A stretch of 64,000 nucleotides of DNA from Pleodorina starrii (GCA_030267565.1 BRXU01000026.1:1574501-1638500); one strand, 5' to 3'; positions 34,290 to 44,897 are shown, counted from the first letter of the stretch. Notes: generated by a model not told the origin, from the sequence alone. Numbers and translations are program-made.

Positions 34290-34908
34290 TAGCGGGTAGC
34301 GGTTATGTAGCGGTTATGTAGTGGGTAGCGGGTATGTAGCGGGTAGCGGGTATGTAGCGGGAAGCGGGTATGTAGCGGGTAGCGGCTAGCGGGAATGTAG
34401 CGGGTAGCGGGTATGTAGCGGGTAGCGGGTAGCATAAGGCAGGCCATATGCTTGATGTCGTCCCTTGTGCCGTGCACCGTAGCGGGTAGCGGTTATGTAG
34501 CGGGTATGTAGCGGGTAGCGGGTATGTAGCGGGTAGCGGGTATGTAGCGGGAAGCGGGTATGTAGCAGGTAGCGGCTAGCGGGAATGTAGCGGGTAGCGG
34601 GTATGTAGCGGGTAGCGGGTATGTAGCGGGTAGCTAGCGGGCGGGTAGCGGGTATGTAGCAGATAGCGGGTATGTAGCAGGTAGCGGGTATGTAGCAGGT
34701 AGCGGGTATGTAGCAGGTAGCGGGTATGTAGCAGGTAGCGGGTATGTAGCAGGTAGCGGGTATGTAGCAGGTAGCGGGTATGTAGCAGGTAGCGGGTATG
34801 TAGCAGGTAGCGGGTAGCTAGCGGGCGGGTAGCGGGTATGTAGCAGGTAGCGGGTATGTAGCAGATAGTGGGTATGTAGCAGATAGCGGGTATGTAGTGG
34901 GTAGTGGG
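34290..34908 (+). repeat. 18-bp minisatellite, unit 1 (two blocks)
   Basis: Two blocks of TAGCGGG/TAGCAGG-TATG repeats, separated by a duplicated spacer that contains CTTGATGTCGTCCCTTGTGC. Confidence 0.92.
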
Positions 34909-35245
34909 CACCTCGCTGGGCAACCCCTGGCTTGGCACGCACCGGGTTCGTTCACTAACACCGTCTTCGTCCCTTTACTACTGTGGTATCTTCTTATTTA
35001 CCCCACATCTACAGGCCGCTGGCTGAGGGCCCCTCAGGTGGGAGCTTCCCAGCATTGGCACCCCATCATCAGTCAATCGGGACCATGCTTCCTCGTGTTC
35101 AGGCTCGCACCGCAGAAGGGACCATAGACGTGGGACGGAATGCCCAGCGAGCAGGCGGCGTGCGAGGGTTGTGGGAGCATGCCTGACAGGACAAGACAGC
35201 TGTAGGGGTGCTGATTAACTTAGGTACGACAACACTGTTTGACAA

Positions 35246-35253
35246 TATATATA
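35246..35253 (+). promoter_or_regulatory. U6 TATA box, copy 2
   Basis: TATATATA at -30 to -23 relative to the U6 start 35276, the position expected for Pol III type 3 promoters. Confidence 0.85.
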
Positions 35254-35275
35254 CATTTTTGCATGGTTATGTGAC

Positions 35276-35378
35276 GTGCTTCGGCACAACTGTTAAAATT
35301 GGAAAAATACAGAGAAGATTAGCATGGCCCCTGCGCAAGGATGACACGCACAAATCGAGAAATGGTTCCAAATTTTTT
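35276..35378 (+). ncRNA. U6: U6 spliceosomal snRNA, copy 2
   Basis: Identical core to copy 1: 5' stem-loop, ACAGAGA, AGC triad, terminal T6. It has an intact TATA at -30 and is the first promoter-complete copy. Confidence 0.97.
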
Positions 35379-35584
35379 CTCTAAGCCCCTGGTACAATCC
35401 CATCATTAGACAGGCCCTTTATTTCCAAGGCACCTACCCCGCCAGCTCCCAAGCACCTAATCTTCTAATCTTTTTTGGTCATCTCATGTGTACTGAATGA
35501 GAACATACTTGGAGGGGGTCCTTACAATCACAAGTAAGCGAAAATAAAGGTGTGCACACAATGTGGGAGGCTTGGCTGGACGAG

Positions 35585-35669
35585 GGTTAAAACCCCTAAA
35601 ACCCTTAAAACCCAAAAAACCCTAAAAAAACCTTTTTTAAAACCTTAAACATTAAAACCCTAAAACCCT
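35585..35669 (+). repeat. Interstitial telomere-like repeats, unit 2
   Basis: CCCTAAAA-type degenerate repeats as in unit 1, with one fewer perfect copy at the 3' side. Confidence 0.85.
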
Positions 35670-35680
35670 GGCTGGGCTGA

Positions 35681-35743
35681 ACAGAATTATGCATATGACC
35701 ATAATCCTCTACCAAAATCAGGGTTCGATTCCCTGGAGGCGCA
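35681..35743 (+). pseudogene. tRNA 3'-half-like remnant, unit 2
   Basis: Same as unit 1: perfect T-arm and 3' acceptor strand without a 5' half. Confidence 0.55.
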
Positions 35744-36097
35744 CATGAGGAATGTAATTTGCCTGGGTTGCCTCCGGAGATTGTCCTGCTGGCGACTGCT
35801 TGATGTCGTCCCTTGCACTCACAGAATTAATTAGAAAGTGCAGTGCTTGGTGACAAATTGGATAAACACAATTATTTGGCCAGAATTATTTCGGGTCTTC
35901 AAGGTGCCTTGGCCACACTCTGTGTTGCCGTACTGCGAGTCAACAAACATTGTCAATCCGCAACTCTGGCCTGCCTCCTGCCAGCGATTCGATCGGCTGC
36001 ATGGCACCTGCATCTATCTGCACCATGAGTGTGTCAGCTTTTCCCCTCGCACTTCTATGTTACGTCCATGCTATATGAGTAAGGATCGGACAGGCAT

Positions 36098-36169
36098 GCG
36101 CCACTAGTCCAGTGGTGAGGATATTTGCCTTCCAAGCAAAAGAGCGGGGTTCGATTCCCCGGTGGCGCA
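36098..36169 (+). tRNA. trnG-UCC: tRNA-Gly (UCC), copy 2
   Basis: Identical to copy 1 over 72 bases; all stems paired. Confidence 0.96.
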
Positions 36170-36249
36170 GAGGAAGTGTTTGGTTTGCCGGTTTGGCTCT
36201 GGAGATTGGCCTGCCTTATGCTTGATGTCGTCCCTTGTGCCGTGCACCG

Positions 36250-36868
36250 TAGCGGGTAGCGGTTATGTAGCGGGTATGTAGTGGGTAGCGGGTATGTAGC
36301 GGGTAGCGGGTATGTAGAGGGAAGCGGGTATGTAGCGGGTAGCGGCTAGCGGGAATGTAGCGGGTAGCGGGTATGTAGCGGGTAGCGGGTAGCATAAGGC
36401 AGGCCATATGCTTGATGTCGTCCCTTGTGCCGTGCACCGTAGCGGGTAGCGGTTATGTAGCGGGTATGTAGCGGGTAGCGGGTATGTAGCGGGTAGCGGG
36501 TATGTAGCGGGAAGCGGGTATGTAGCAGGTAGCGGCTAGCGGGAATGTAGCGGGTAGCGGGTATGTAGCGGGTAGCGGGTATGTAGCGGGTAGCTAGCGG
36601 GCGGGTAGCGGGTATGTAGCAGATAGCGGGTATGTAGCAGGTAGCGGGTATGTAGCAGGTAGCGGGTATGTAGCAGGTAGCGGGTATGTAGCAGGTAGCG
36701 GGTATGTAGCAGGTAGCGGGTATGTAGCAGGTAGCGGGTATGTAGCAGGTAGCGGGTATGTAGCAGGTAGCGGGTAGCTAGCGGGCGGGTAGCGGGTATG
36801 TAGCAGGTAGCGGGTATGTAGCAGATAGTGGGTATGTAGCAGATAGCGGGTATGTAGTGGGTAGTGGG
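36250..36868 (+). repeat. 18-bp minisatellite, unit 2 (two blocks)
   Basis: Same structure as unit 1. Confidence 0.92.
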
Positions 36869-37205
36869 CACCTCGCTGGGCAACCCCTGGCTTGGCACGC
36901 ACCGGGTTCGTTCACTAACACCGTCTTCGTCCCTTTACTACTGTGGTATCTTCTTATTTACCCCACATCTACAGGCCGCTGGCTGAGGGCCCCTCAGGTG
37001 GGAGCTTCCCAGCATTGGCACCCCATCATCAGTCAATCGGGACCATGCTTCCTCGTGTTCAGGCTCGCACCGCAGAAGGGACCATAGACGTGGGACGGAA
37101 TGCCCAGCGAGCAGGCGGCGTGCGAGGGTTGTGGGAGCATGCCTGACAGGACAAGACAGCTGTAGGGGTGCTGATTAACTTAGGTACGACAACACTGTTT
37201 GACAA

Positions 37206-37213
37206 TACATATA
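37206..37213 (+). promoter_or_regulatory. U6 TATA-like box, copy 3
   Basis: TACATATA at -30; one substitution from the TATATATA of copies 2 and 6. Confidence 0.75.
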
Positions 37214-37235
37214 CATTTTTGCATGGTTATGTGAC

Positions 37236-37338
37236 GTGCTTCGGCACAACTGTTAAAATTGGAAAGATACAGAGAAGATTAGCATGGCCCCTGCGCAAGG
37301 ATGACACGCACAAATCGAGAAATGGTTCCAAATTTTTT
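37236..37338 (+). ncRNA. U6: U6 spliceosomal snRNA, copy 3
   Basis: Same core as the other copies, with one substitution (GGAAAGATAC instead of GGAAAAATAC) just before ACAGAGA. Terminal T6. Confidence 0.97.
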
Positions 37339-37545
37339 CTCTAAGCCCCTGGTACAATCCCATCATTAGACAGGCCCTTTATTTCCAAGGCACCTACCCC
37401 GCCAGCTCCCAAGCACCTAATCTTCTAATCTTTTTTGGTCATCTCATGTGTACTGAATGAGAACATACTTGGAGGGGGTCCTTACAATCACAAGTAAGCG
37501 AAAATAAAGGTGTGCACACAATGTGGGAGGCTTGGCTGGACGAGG

Positions 37546-37629
37546 GTTAAAACCCCTAAAACCCTTAAAACCCAAAAAACCCTAAAAAAACCTTTTTTAA
37601 AACCTTAAACATTAAAACCCTAAAACCCT
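37546..37629 (+). repeat. Interstitial telomere-like repeats, unit 3
   Basis: CCCTAAAA-type repeats as in unit 2. Confidence 0.85.
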
Positions 37630-37640
37630 GGCTGGGCTGA

Positions 37641-37703
37641 ACAGAATTATGCATATGACCATAATCCTCTACCAAAATCAGGGTTCGATTCCCTGGAGGC
37701 GCA
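37641..37703 (+). pseudogene. tRNA 3'-half-like remnant, unit 3
   Basis: Same as unit 1. Just downstream this unit lacks about 12 bases (TGGGTTGCCTCC) that are present in the others. Confidence 0.55.
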
Positions 37704-38045
37704 CATGAGGAATGTAATTTGCCGGAGATTGTCCTGCTGGCGACTGCTTGATGTCGTCCCTTGCACTCACAGAATTAATTAGAAAGTGCAGTGCTTGGTG
37801 ACAAATTGGATAAACACAATTATTTGGCCAGAATTATTTCGGGTCTTCAAGGTGCCTTGGCCACACTCTGTGTTGCCGTACTGCGAGTCAACAAACATTG
37901 TCAACCCGCAACTCTGGCCTGCCTCCTGCCAGCGATTCGATCGGCTGCATGGCACCTGCATCTATCTGCACCATGAGTGTGTCAGCTTTTCCCCTCGCAC
38001 TTCTATGTTACGTCCATGCTATATGAGTAAGGATCGGACAGGCAT

Positions 38046-38117
38046 GCGCCACTAGTCCAGTGGTGAGGATATTTGCCTTCCAAGCAAAAGAGCGGGGTTC
38101 GATTCCCCGGTGGCGCA
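38046..38117 (+). tRNA. trnG-UCC: tRNA-Gly (UCC), copy 3
   Basis: Identical to copy 1. Confidence 0.96.
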
Positions 38118-38195
38118 GAGGAAGTGTTTGGTTTGCCGGTTTGCCTCTGGAGATTGGCCTGCCTTATGCTTGATGTCGTCCCTTGTGCCGTGCAC

Positions 38196-38853
38196 CGTAG
38201 CGGGTAGCGGTTATGTAGCGGGTATGTAGTGGGTAGCGGGTATGTAGCGGGTAGCGGGTATGTAGCGGGAAGCGGGTATGTAGCGGGTAGCGGCTAGCGG
38301 GAATGTAGCGGGTAGCTGGTATGTAGCGGGTAGCGGGTATGTAGCGGGTAGCGGGTAGCATAAGGCAGGCCATATGCTTGATGTCGTCCCTTGTGCCGTG
38401 CACCGTAGCGGGTAGCGGTTATGTAGCGGGTATGTAGCGGGTAGCGGGTATGTAGCGGGTAGCGGGTATGTAGCGGGAAGCGGGTATGTAGCAGGTAGCG
38501 GCTAGCGGGAATGTAGCGGGTAGCGGGTATGTAGCGGGTAGCGGGTATGTAGCGGGTAGCTAGCGGGCGGGTAGCGGGTATGTAGCAGATAGCGGGTATG
38601 TAGCAGGTAGCGGGTATGTAGCAGGTAGCGGGTATGTAGCAGGTAGCGGGTATGTAGCAGGTAGCGGGTATGTAGCAGGTAGCGGGTATGTAGCAGGTAG
38701 CGGGTATGTAGCAGGTAGCGGGTATGTAGCAGGTAGCGGGTATGTAGCAGGTAGCGGGTAGCTAGCGGGCGGGTAGCGGGTATGTAACAGGTAGCGGGTA
38801 TGTAGCAGATAGTGGGTATGTAGCAGATAGCGGGTATGTAGTGGGTAGTGGGC
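38196..38853 (+). repeat. 18-bp minisatellite, unit 3 (two blocks)
   Basis: As in unit 1 with an extra repeat in each block, which explains the longer spacing to U6-4. Confidence 0.92.
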
Positions 38854-39189
38854 ACCTCGCTGGGCAACCCCTGGCTTGGCACGCACCGGGTTCGTTCACT
38901 AACACCGTCTTCGTCCCTTTACTACTGTGGTATCTTCTTATTTACCCCACATCTACAGGCCGCTGGCTGAGGGCCCCTCAGGTGGGAGCTTCCCAGCATT
39001 GGCACCCCATCATCAGTCAATCGGGACCATGCTTCCTCGTGTTCAGGCTCGCACCGCAGAAGGGACCATAGACGTGGGACAGAATGCCCAGCGAGCAGGC
39101 GGCGTGCGAGGGTTGTGGGAGCATGCCTGACAGGACAAGACAGCTGTAGGGGTGCTGATTAACTTAGGTACGACAACACTGTTTGACAA

Positions 39190-39197
39190 TACATATA
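39190..39197 (+). promoter_or_regulatory. U6 TATA-like box, copy 4
   Basis: TACATATA at -30; the following T-run is also changed (CATATTTG instead of CATTTTTG). Confidence 0.7.
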
Positions 39198-39219
39198 CAT
39201 ATTTGCATGGTTATGTGAC

Positions 39220-39321
39220 GTGCTTCGGCACAACTGTTAAAATTGGAAAAATACAGAGAAGATTAGCATGGCCCCTGCGCAAGGATGACACGCACAAATC
39301 GAGAAATGGTTCCAAATTTTT
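39220..39321 (+). ncRNA. U6: U6 spliceosomal snRNA, copy 4
   Basis: Intact core; terminator shortened to T5 followed by CC. Confidence 0.97.
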
Positions 39322-39528
39322 CCTCTAAGCCCCTGGTACAATCCCATCATTAGACAGGCCCTTTATTTCCAAGGCACCTACCCCGCCAGCTCCCAAGCAC
39401 CTAATCTTCTAATCTTTTTTGGTCATCTCATGTGTACTGAATGAGAACATACTTGGAGGGGGTCCTTACAATCACAAGTAAGCGAAAATAAAGGTGTGCA
39501 CACAATGTGGGAGGCTTGGCTGGACGAG

Positions 39529-39621
39529 GGTTAAAACCCCTAAAACCCTTAAAACCCAAAAAACCCTAAAAAAACCTTTTTTAAAACCTTAAACATTAAA
39601 ACCCTAAAACCCTAAAACCCT
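39529..39621 (+). repeat. Interstitial telomere-like repeats, unit 4
   Basis: CCCTAAAA-type repeats with three perfect copies at the 3' side. Confidence 0.85.
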
Positions 39622-39632
39622 GGCTGGGCTGA

Positions 39633-39695
39633 ACAGAATTATGCATATGACCATAATCCTCTACCAAAATCAGGGTTCGATTCCCTGGAGGCGCA
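39633..39695 (+). pseudogene. tRNA 3'-half-like remnant, unit 4
   Basis: Same as unit 1. Confidence 0.55.
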
Positions 39696-40049
39696 CATGA
39701 GGAATGTAATTTGCCTGGGTTGCCTCCGGAGATTGTCCTGCTGGCGACTGCTTGATGTCGTCCCTTGCACTCACAGAATTAATTAGAAAGTGCAGTGCTT
39801 GGTGACAAATTGGATAAACACAATTATTTGGCCAGAATTATTTCGGGTCTTCAAGGTGCCTTGGCCACACTCTGTGTTGCCGTACTGCGAGTCAACAAAC
39901 ATTGTCAACCCGCAACTCTGGCCTGCCTCCTGCCAGCGATTCGATCGGCTGCATGGCACCTGCATCTATCTGCACCATGAGTGTGTCAGCTTTTCCCCTC
40001 GCACTTCTATGTTACGTCCATGCTATATGAGTAAGGATCGGACAGGCAT

Positions 40050-40121
40050 GCGCCACTAGTCCAGTGGTGAGGATATTTGCCTTCCAAGCAAAAGCGCGGG
40101 GTTCGATTCCCCGGTGGCGTA
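40050..40121 (+). tRNA. trnG-UCC: tRNA-Gly (UCC), copy 4
   Basis: Two changes from copy 1: variable-loop A to C, and the last acceptor base C to T, which leaves a G-U pair at position 1-72. Probably still functional. Confidence 0.93.
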
Positions 40122-40201
40122 GAGGAAGTGTTTGATTTGCCGGTTTGGCTCTGGAGATTGGCCTGCCTTATGCTTGATGTCGTCCCTTGTGCCGTGCACC
40201 G

Positions 40202-40802
40202 TAGCGGGTAGCGGTTATGTAGCGGGTATGTAGCGGGTAGCGGGTATGTAGCGGGTAGCGGGTATGTAGCGGGAAGCGGGTATGTAGCGGGTAGCGGCTA
40301 GCGGGAATGTAGCGGGTAGCGGGTATGTAGCGGGTAGCGGGTAGCATAAGGCAGGCCATATGCTTGATGTCGTCCCTTGTGCCGTGCACCGTAGCGGGTA
40401 GCGGTTATGTAGCGGGTATGTAGCGGGTAGCGGGTATGTAGCGGGTAGCGGGTATGTAGCGGGAAGCGGGTATGTAGCAGGTAGCGGCTAGCGGGAATGT
40501 AGCGGGTAGCGGGTATGTAGCGGGTAGCGGGTATGTAGCGGGTAGCTAGCGGGCGGGTAGCGGGTATGTAGCAGATAGCGGGTATGTAGCAGGCAGCGGG
40601 TATGTAGCAGGTAGCGGGTATGTAGCAGGTAGCGGGTATGTAGCAGGTAGCGGGTATGTAGCAGGTAGCGGGTATGTAGCAGGTAGCGGGTATGTAGCAG
40701 GTAGCGGGTAGCTAGCGGGCGGGTAGCGGGTATGTAGCAGGTAGCGGGTATGTAGCAGATAGTGGGTATGTAGCAGATAGCGGGTATGTAGTGGGTAGTG
40801 GG
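40202..40802 (+). repeat. 18-bp minisatellite, unit 4 (two blocks)
   Basis: As in unit 1 with fewer repeats; includes one TAGCAGGCAGCGGG variant. Confidence 0.92.
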
Positions 40803-41139
40803 CACCTCGCTGGGCAACCCCTGGCTTGGCACGCACCGGGTTCGTTCACTAACACCGTCTTCGTCCCTTTACTACTGTGGTATCTTCTTATTTACCCCAC
40901 ATCTACAGGCCGCTGGCTGAGGGCCCCTCAGGTGGGAGCTTCCCAGCATTGGCACCCCATCATCAGTCAATCGGGACCATGCTTCCTCGTGTTCAGGCTC
41001 GCACCGCAGAAGGGACCATAGACGTGGGACGGAATGCCCAGCGAGCAGGCGGCGTGCGAGGGTTGTGGGAGCATGCCTGACAGGACAAGACAGCTGTAGG
41101 GGTGCTGATTAACTTAGGTACGACAACACTGTTTGACAA

Positions 41140-41147
41140 TACATATA
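41140..41147 (+). promoter_or_regulatory. U6 TATA-like box, copy 5
   Basis: TACATATA at -30 relative to 41170. Confidence 0.75.
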
Positions 41148-41169
41148 CATTTTTGCATGGTTATGTGAC

Positions 41170-41271
41170 GTGCTTCGGCACAACTGTTAAAATTGGAAAA
41201 ATACAGAGAAGATTAGCATGGCCCCTGCGCAAGGATGACACGCACAAATCGAGAAATGGTTCCAAATTTTT
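41170..41271 (+). ncRNA. U6: U6 spliceosomal snRNA, copy 5
   Basis: Intact core; T5 terminator as in copy 4, so units 4 and 5 are sister duplicates. Confidence 0.97.
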
Positions 41272-41478
41272 CCTCTAAGCCCCTGGTACAATCCCATCAT
41301 TAGACAGGCCCTTTATTTCCAAGGCACCTACCCCGCCAGCTCCCAAGCACCTAATCTTCTAATCTTTTTTGGTCATCTCATGTGTACTGAATGAGAACAT
41401 ACTTGGAGGGGGTCCTTACAATCACAAGTAAGCGAAAATAAAGGTGTGCACACAATGTGGGAGGCTTGGCTGGACGAG

Positions 41479-41571
41479 GGTTAAAACCCCTAAAACCCTT
41501 AAAACCCAAAAAACCCTAAAAAAACCTTTTTTAAAACCTTAAACATTAAAACCCTAAAACCCTAAAACCCT
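41479..41571 (+). repeat. Interstitial telomere-like repeats, unit 5
   Basis: Same as unit 4. Confidence 0.85.
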
Positions 41572-41582
41572 GGCTGGGCTGA

Positions 41583-41645
41583 ACAGAATTATGCATATGA
41601 CCATAATCCTCTACCAAAATCAGGGTTCGATTCCCTGGAGGCGCA
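41583..41645 (+). pseudogene. tRNA 3'-half-like remnant, unit 5
   Basis: Same as unit 1. Confidence 0.55.
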
Positions 41646-41999
41646 CATGAGGAATGTAATTTGCCTGGGTTGCCTCCGGAGATTGTCCTGCTGGCGACTG
41701 CTTGATGTCGTCCCTTGCACTCACAGAATTAATTAGAAAGTGCAGTGCTTGGTGACAAATTGGATAAACACAATTATTTGGCCAGAATTATTTCGGGTCT
41801 TCAAGGTGCCTTGGCCACACTCTGTGTTGCCGTACTGCGAGTCAACAAACATTGTCAACCCGCAACTCTGGCCTGCCTCCTGCCAGCGATTCGATCGGCT
41901 GCATGGCACCTGCATCTATCTGCACCATGAGTGTGTCAGCTTTTCCCCTCGCACTTCTATGTTACGTCCATGCTATATGAGTAAGGATCGGACAGGCAT

Positions 42000-42071
42000 G
42001 CGCCACTAGTCCAGTGGTGAGGATATTTGCCTTCCAAGCAAAAGCGCGGGGTTCGATTCCCCGGTGGCGTA
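42000..42071 (+). tRNA. trnG-UCC: tRNA-Gly (UCC), copy 5
   Basis: Same two substitutions as copy 4 (variable loop C, acceptor 3' T). Confidence 0.93.
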
Positions 42072-42151
42072 GAGGAAGTGTTTGATTTGCCGGTTTGGCT
42101 CTGGAGATTGGCCTGCCTTATGCTTGATGTCGTCCCTTGTGCCGTGCACCG

Positions 42152-42806
42152 TAGCGGGTAGCGGTTATGTAGCGGGTATGTAGCGGGTAGCGGGTATGTA
42201 GCGGGTAGCGGGTATGTAGCGGGAAGCGGGTATGTAGCGGGTAGCGGCTAGCGGGAATGTAGCGGGTAGCGGGTATGTAGCGGGTAGCGGGTAGCATAAG
42301 GCAGGCCATATGCTTGATGTCGTCCCTTGTGCCGTGCACCGTAGCGGGTAGCGGTTATGTAGCGGGTATGTAGCGGGTAGCGGGTATGTAGCGGGTAGCG
42401 GGTATGTAGCGGGAAGCGGGTATGTAGCAGGTAGCGGCTAGCGGGAATGTAGCGGGTAGCGGGTATGTAGCGGGTAGCGGGTATGTAGCGGGTAGCTAGC
42501 GGGCGGGTAGCGGGTATGTAGCAGATAGCGGGTATGTAGCAGGTAGCGGGTATGTAGCAGGTAGCGGGTATGTAGCAGGTAGCGGGTATGTAGCAGGTAG
42601 CGGGTATGTAGCAGGTAGCGGGTATGTAGCAGGTAGCGGGTATGTAGCAGGTAGCGGGTATGTAGCAGGTAGCGGGTATGTAGCAGGTAGCGGGTATGTA
42701 GCAGGTAGCGGGTAGCTAGCGGGCGGGTAGCGGGTATGTAGCAGGTAGCGGGTATGTAGCAGATAGTGGGTATGTAGCAGATAGCGGGTATGTAGTGGGT
42801 AGTGGG
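42152..42806 (+). repeat. 18-bp minisatellite, unit 5 (two blocks)
   Basis: The second block is the longest of all units, giving the 2004-base spacing to U6-6. Confidence 0.92.
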
Positions 42807-43143
42807 CACCTCGCTGGGCAACCCCTGGCTTGGCACGCACCGGGTTCGTTCACTAACACCGTCTTCGTCCCTTTACTACTGTGGTATCTTCTTATTTACC
42901 CCACATCTACAGGCCGCTGGCTGAGGGCCCCTCAGGTGGGAGCTTCCCAGCATTGGCACCCCATCATCAGTCAATCGGGACCATGCTTCCTCGTGTTCAG
43001 GCTCGCACCGCAGAAGGGACCATAGACGTGGGACGGAATGCCCAGCGAGCAGGCGGCGTGCGAGGGTTGTGGGAGCATGCCTGACAGGACAAGACAGCTG
43101 TAGGGGTGCTGATTAACTTAGGTACGACAACACTGTTTGACAA

Positions 43144-43151
43144 TATATATA
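43144..43151 (+). promoter_or_regulatory. U6 TATA box, copy 6
   Basis: TATATATA at -30 relative to 43174. Confidence 0.85.
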
Positions 43152-43173
43152 CATTTTTGCATGGTTATGTGAC

Positions 43174-43276
43174 GTGCTTCGGCACAACTGTTAAAATTGG
43201 AAAAATACAGAGAAGATTAGCATGGCCCCTGCGCAAGGATGACACGCACAAATCGAGAAATGGTTCCAAATTTTTT
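43174..43276 (+). ncRNA. U6: U6 spliceosomal snRNA, copy 6
   Basis: Intact core and T6 terminator. Array homology stops about 15 bases downstream and is followed directly by a short minisatellite tail (43294-43348). Confidence 0.97.
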
Positions 43277-43348
43277 CTCTAAGCTCCTGGTATACGGGTA
43301 TGTAGCGGGTATGTAGCGGGTATGTAGCGGGTAGCGGTTATGTAGCAG

Positions 43349-44890
43349 ACCTCAAGGTCTTATCTTGCATCCTTCAACATTGCTTGTGGGCGTGCCTGCC
43401 TGCTTGCAGTGCTACATGATGAGCTCCGGATCCATTCTCACAATTCACATTTATTCCACTATTCTTCTTTCCTCCGCTATACGTTTCAGCCCGCACACCA
43501 CGATTCTCGCAACATGGCTGCCATCCTTGCATGTACCCGTGTGCTTGCGTGCGTGTGATACGGCAAGTATGGGGGGAAATAAAGGCGCCCGCCCACCTGC
43601 CCCCCAGCCTGCCCCCGCCCCACATTGTGCTGTGTTCGTGCTATGGATTGAGTTGCAAAAGACATTTGCCAGCCGAGCCCGAAGGCAGGGTGAGCCTACC
43701 GGCCACTGCTGATTAGGTACGACAACAATGTTTGCAATATTGTTATATATTAGCACGCTGGGCTGCCCTTTCCTTTTCATCAACAGCCCCACGCAGGTAG
43801 GCCCCGGACGACGGTCGGTCGTCCGAACCTGGGATGTGTGCGTAGCCTTGTGCAAATTGTTGTGCTTACGTATGTGGGTATATATGAGCATCACATGAGA
43901 CACACGACTCAGGGGAACAGCTCGTTGCACTGTATGTATGGCTGCTCAGCCGCCGCGCCGATAACAACCACGCACGTGGTCTTTAGCCAAAAACGACGAT
44001 GGCAATACTACACTTCTGCATTGGAAATCTCCAGCACCATCCACGCACAGGCGCACGGGTGTTCGCCCAGTAGATAGACGGCTAGATCGGTCGTGTGCAG
44101 GCCTCCAGCCGGGTTTCGGAATGAGTGCAGCTGACAGCAGGGAAGTACAGCCAGGCCCAGTTTGCGCTTGATTGTCAGGGGCGCCCCCTACATAGCTATT
44201 CCTGCCGCCGGTTACGTACACGATGTTCATTCGTACTGTGTTCCCGGGCGGGTACAGAGAGGTACCTGTTTTGGTTCCGGCTGTTCTGTTCAATATGGTG
44301 CTGGCCTCGTTATGGATACAACCCAGTGCCACGACACATCATGCCACGATCGACGAACATTGTTAGTTACGTCACACCTAATACCATCCCGCCACACAAT
44401 GTGCCGTGGCACAACATGCCGCGGCGCATCATCATGCCGCCGCCACACACCCTACCGTGCTGCATCACACGGTGCCGCAACGCTTCGTGCCACAATACAC
44501 CGTGCCGTCACATATCATGCCTTGACGCATCATACATCATGCGCAATAGCACTAATCCGCTGGCATGCTCCGGTAGGGTACCGGTATACCAGCCATCAAT
44601 TATTTCAGCCCCATCGCTCGATCTTTGCATTAACTCGTTTACATGACATATACATGCCTTCAGGCTGCAAGTACAAGCGAGACTACTTCCAAGAAGCCCG
44701 CCTTCGTTCCCTGTGCTGCCGGGCGAATCTCCGGACGGATCTGGGCCGGCTAGTGCAGCTGGACCTGATACGATGACTGATGGCGACCAGCCGCAGCCCG
44801 TGCTGGAGGGCGCGGAACGGTGAGGCCGCTAGCTGCCGGTTTGCCGAAGCCTGTGCATGCAGGCGGCGATTTCTGGTGGTAGGTGGTGAC
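43349..44890. other. Region right of the array, no gene recognised
   Basis: It holds a short diverged copy of the U6 upstream sequence near 43706-43745 and a degenerate ATCATGCC/TGCCGCAC repeat around 44330-44540. No exon chain recognised. Confidence 0.35.
43706..43745 (+). promoter_or_regulatory. Diverged relic of the U6 upstream region
   Basis: GCTGATTAGGTACGACAACA and a following ATGTTTGCAATATTGT resemble the sequence upstream of each U6 TATA (GCTGATTAACTTAGGTACGACAACACTGTTTGACAATAT region). No U6 follows. Confidence 0.45.
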
Positions 44891-44897
44891 CATCCAG

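Larger units (their letters stand above)
31110..43348 (+). repeat. Tandem array of U6 snRNA + tRNA-Gly units
   Basis: Head-to-tail units. The U6 starts are at 33308, 35276, 37236, 39220, 41170 and 43174, giving spacings of 1968, 1960, 1984, 1950 and 2004 bases. Unit order: U6, a T-run, telomere-like (CCCTAAAA) repeats, a tRNA 3'-half-like remnant, a unique stretch, tRNA-Gly(UCC), an 18-bp minisatellite in two blocks, a unique stretch, then the TATA box of the next U6. Length differences come mainly from minisatellite copy number. The first unit is partial (starts at about 31110, without U6) and the last stops just after U6-6. Near identity implies recent amplification or gene conversion. Confidence 0.95.

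Noticed and set aside
34576..34938. Minus-strand ORFs encoding LLHTRY-type peptide repeats in each array unit
   Set aside because: They are direct translations of the minisatellite and vary only with repeat number.
34983..35186. 67-codon ORF repeated in every U6 unit as a conserved small gene
   Set aside because: It is conserved only because the whole unit is duplicated. No family similarity was recognised, and synonymous versus nonsynonymous change cannot be judged here.
31460..42806. CRISPR-like regular repeats
   Set aside because: The 18-bp units are contiguous without unique spacers and drift in sequence, so this is a minisatellite in a eukaryotic genome.
44125..44776. Cys/His-rich ORFs as a zinc-finger gene
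   Set aside because: They come from a degenerate CATCATGCC-type repeat read in two frames, with no consistent finger spacing.
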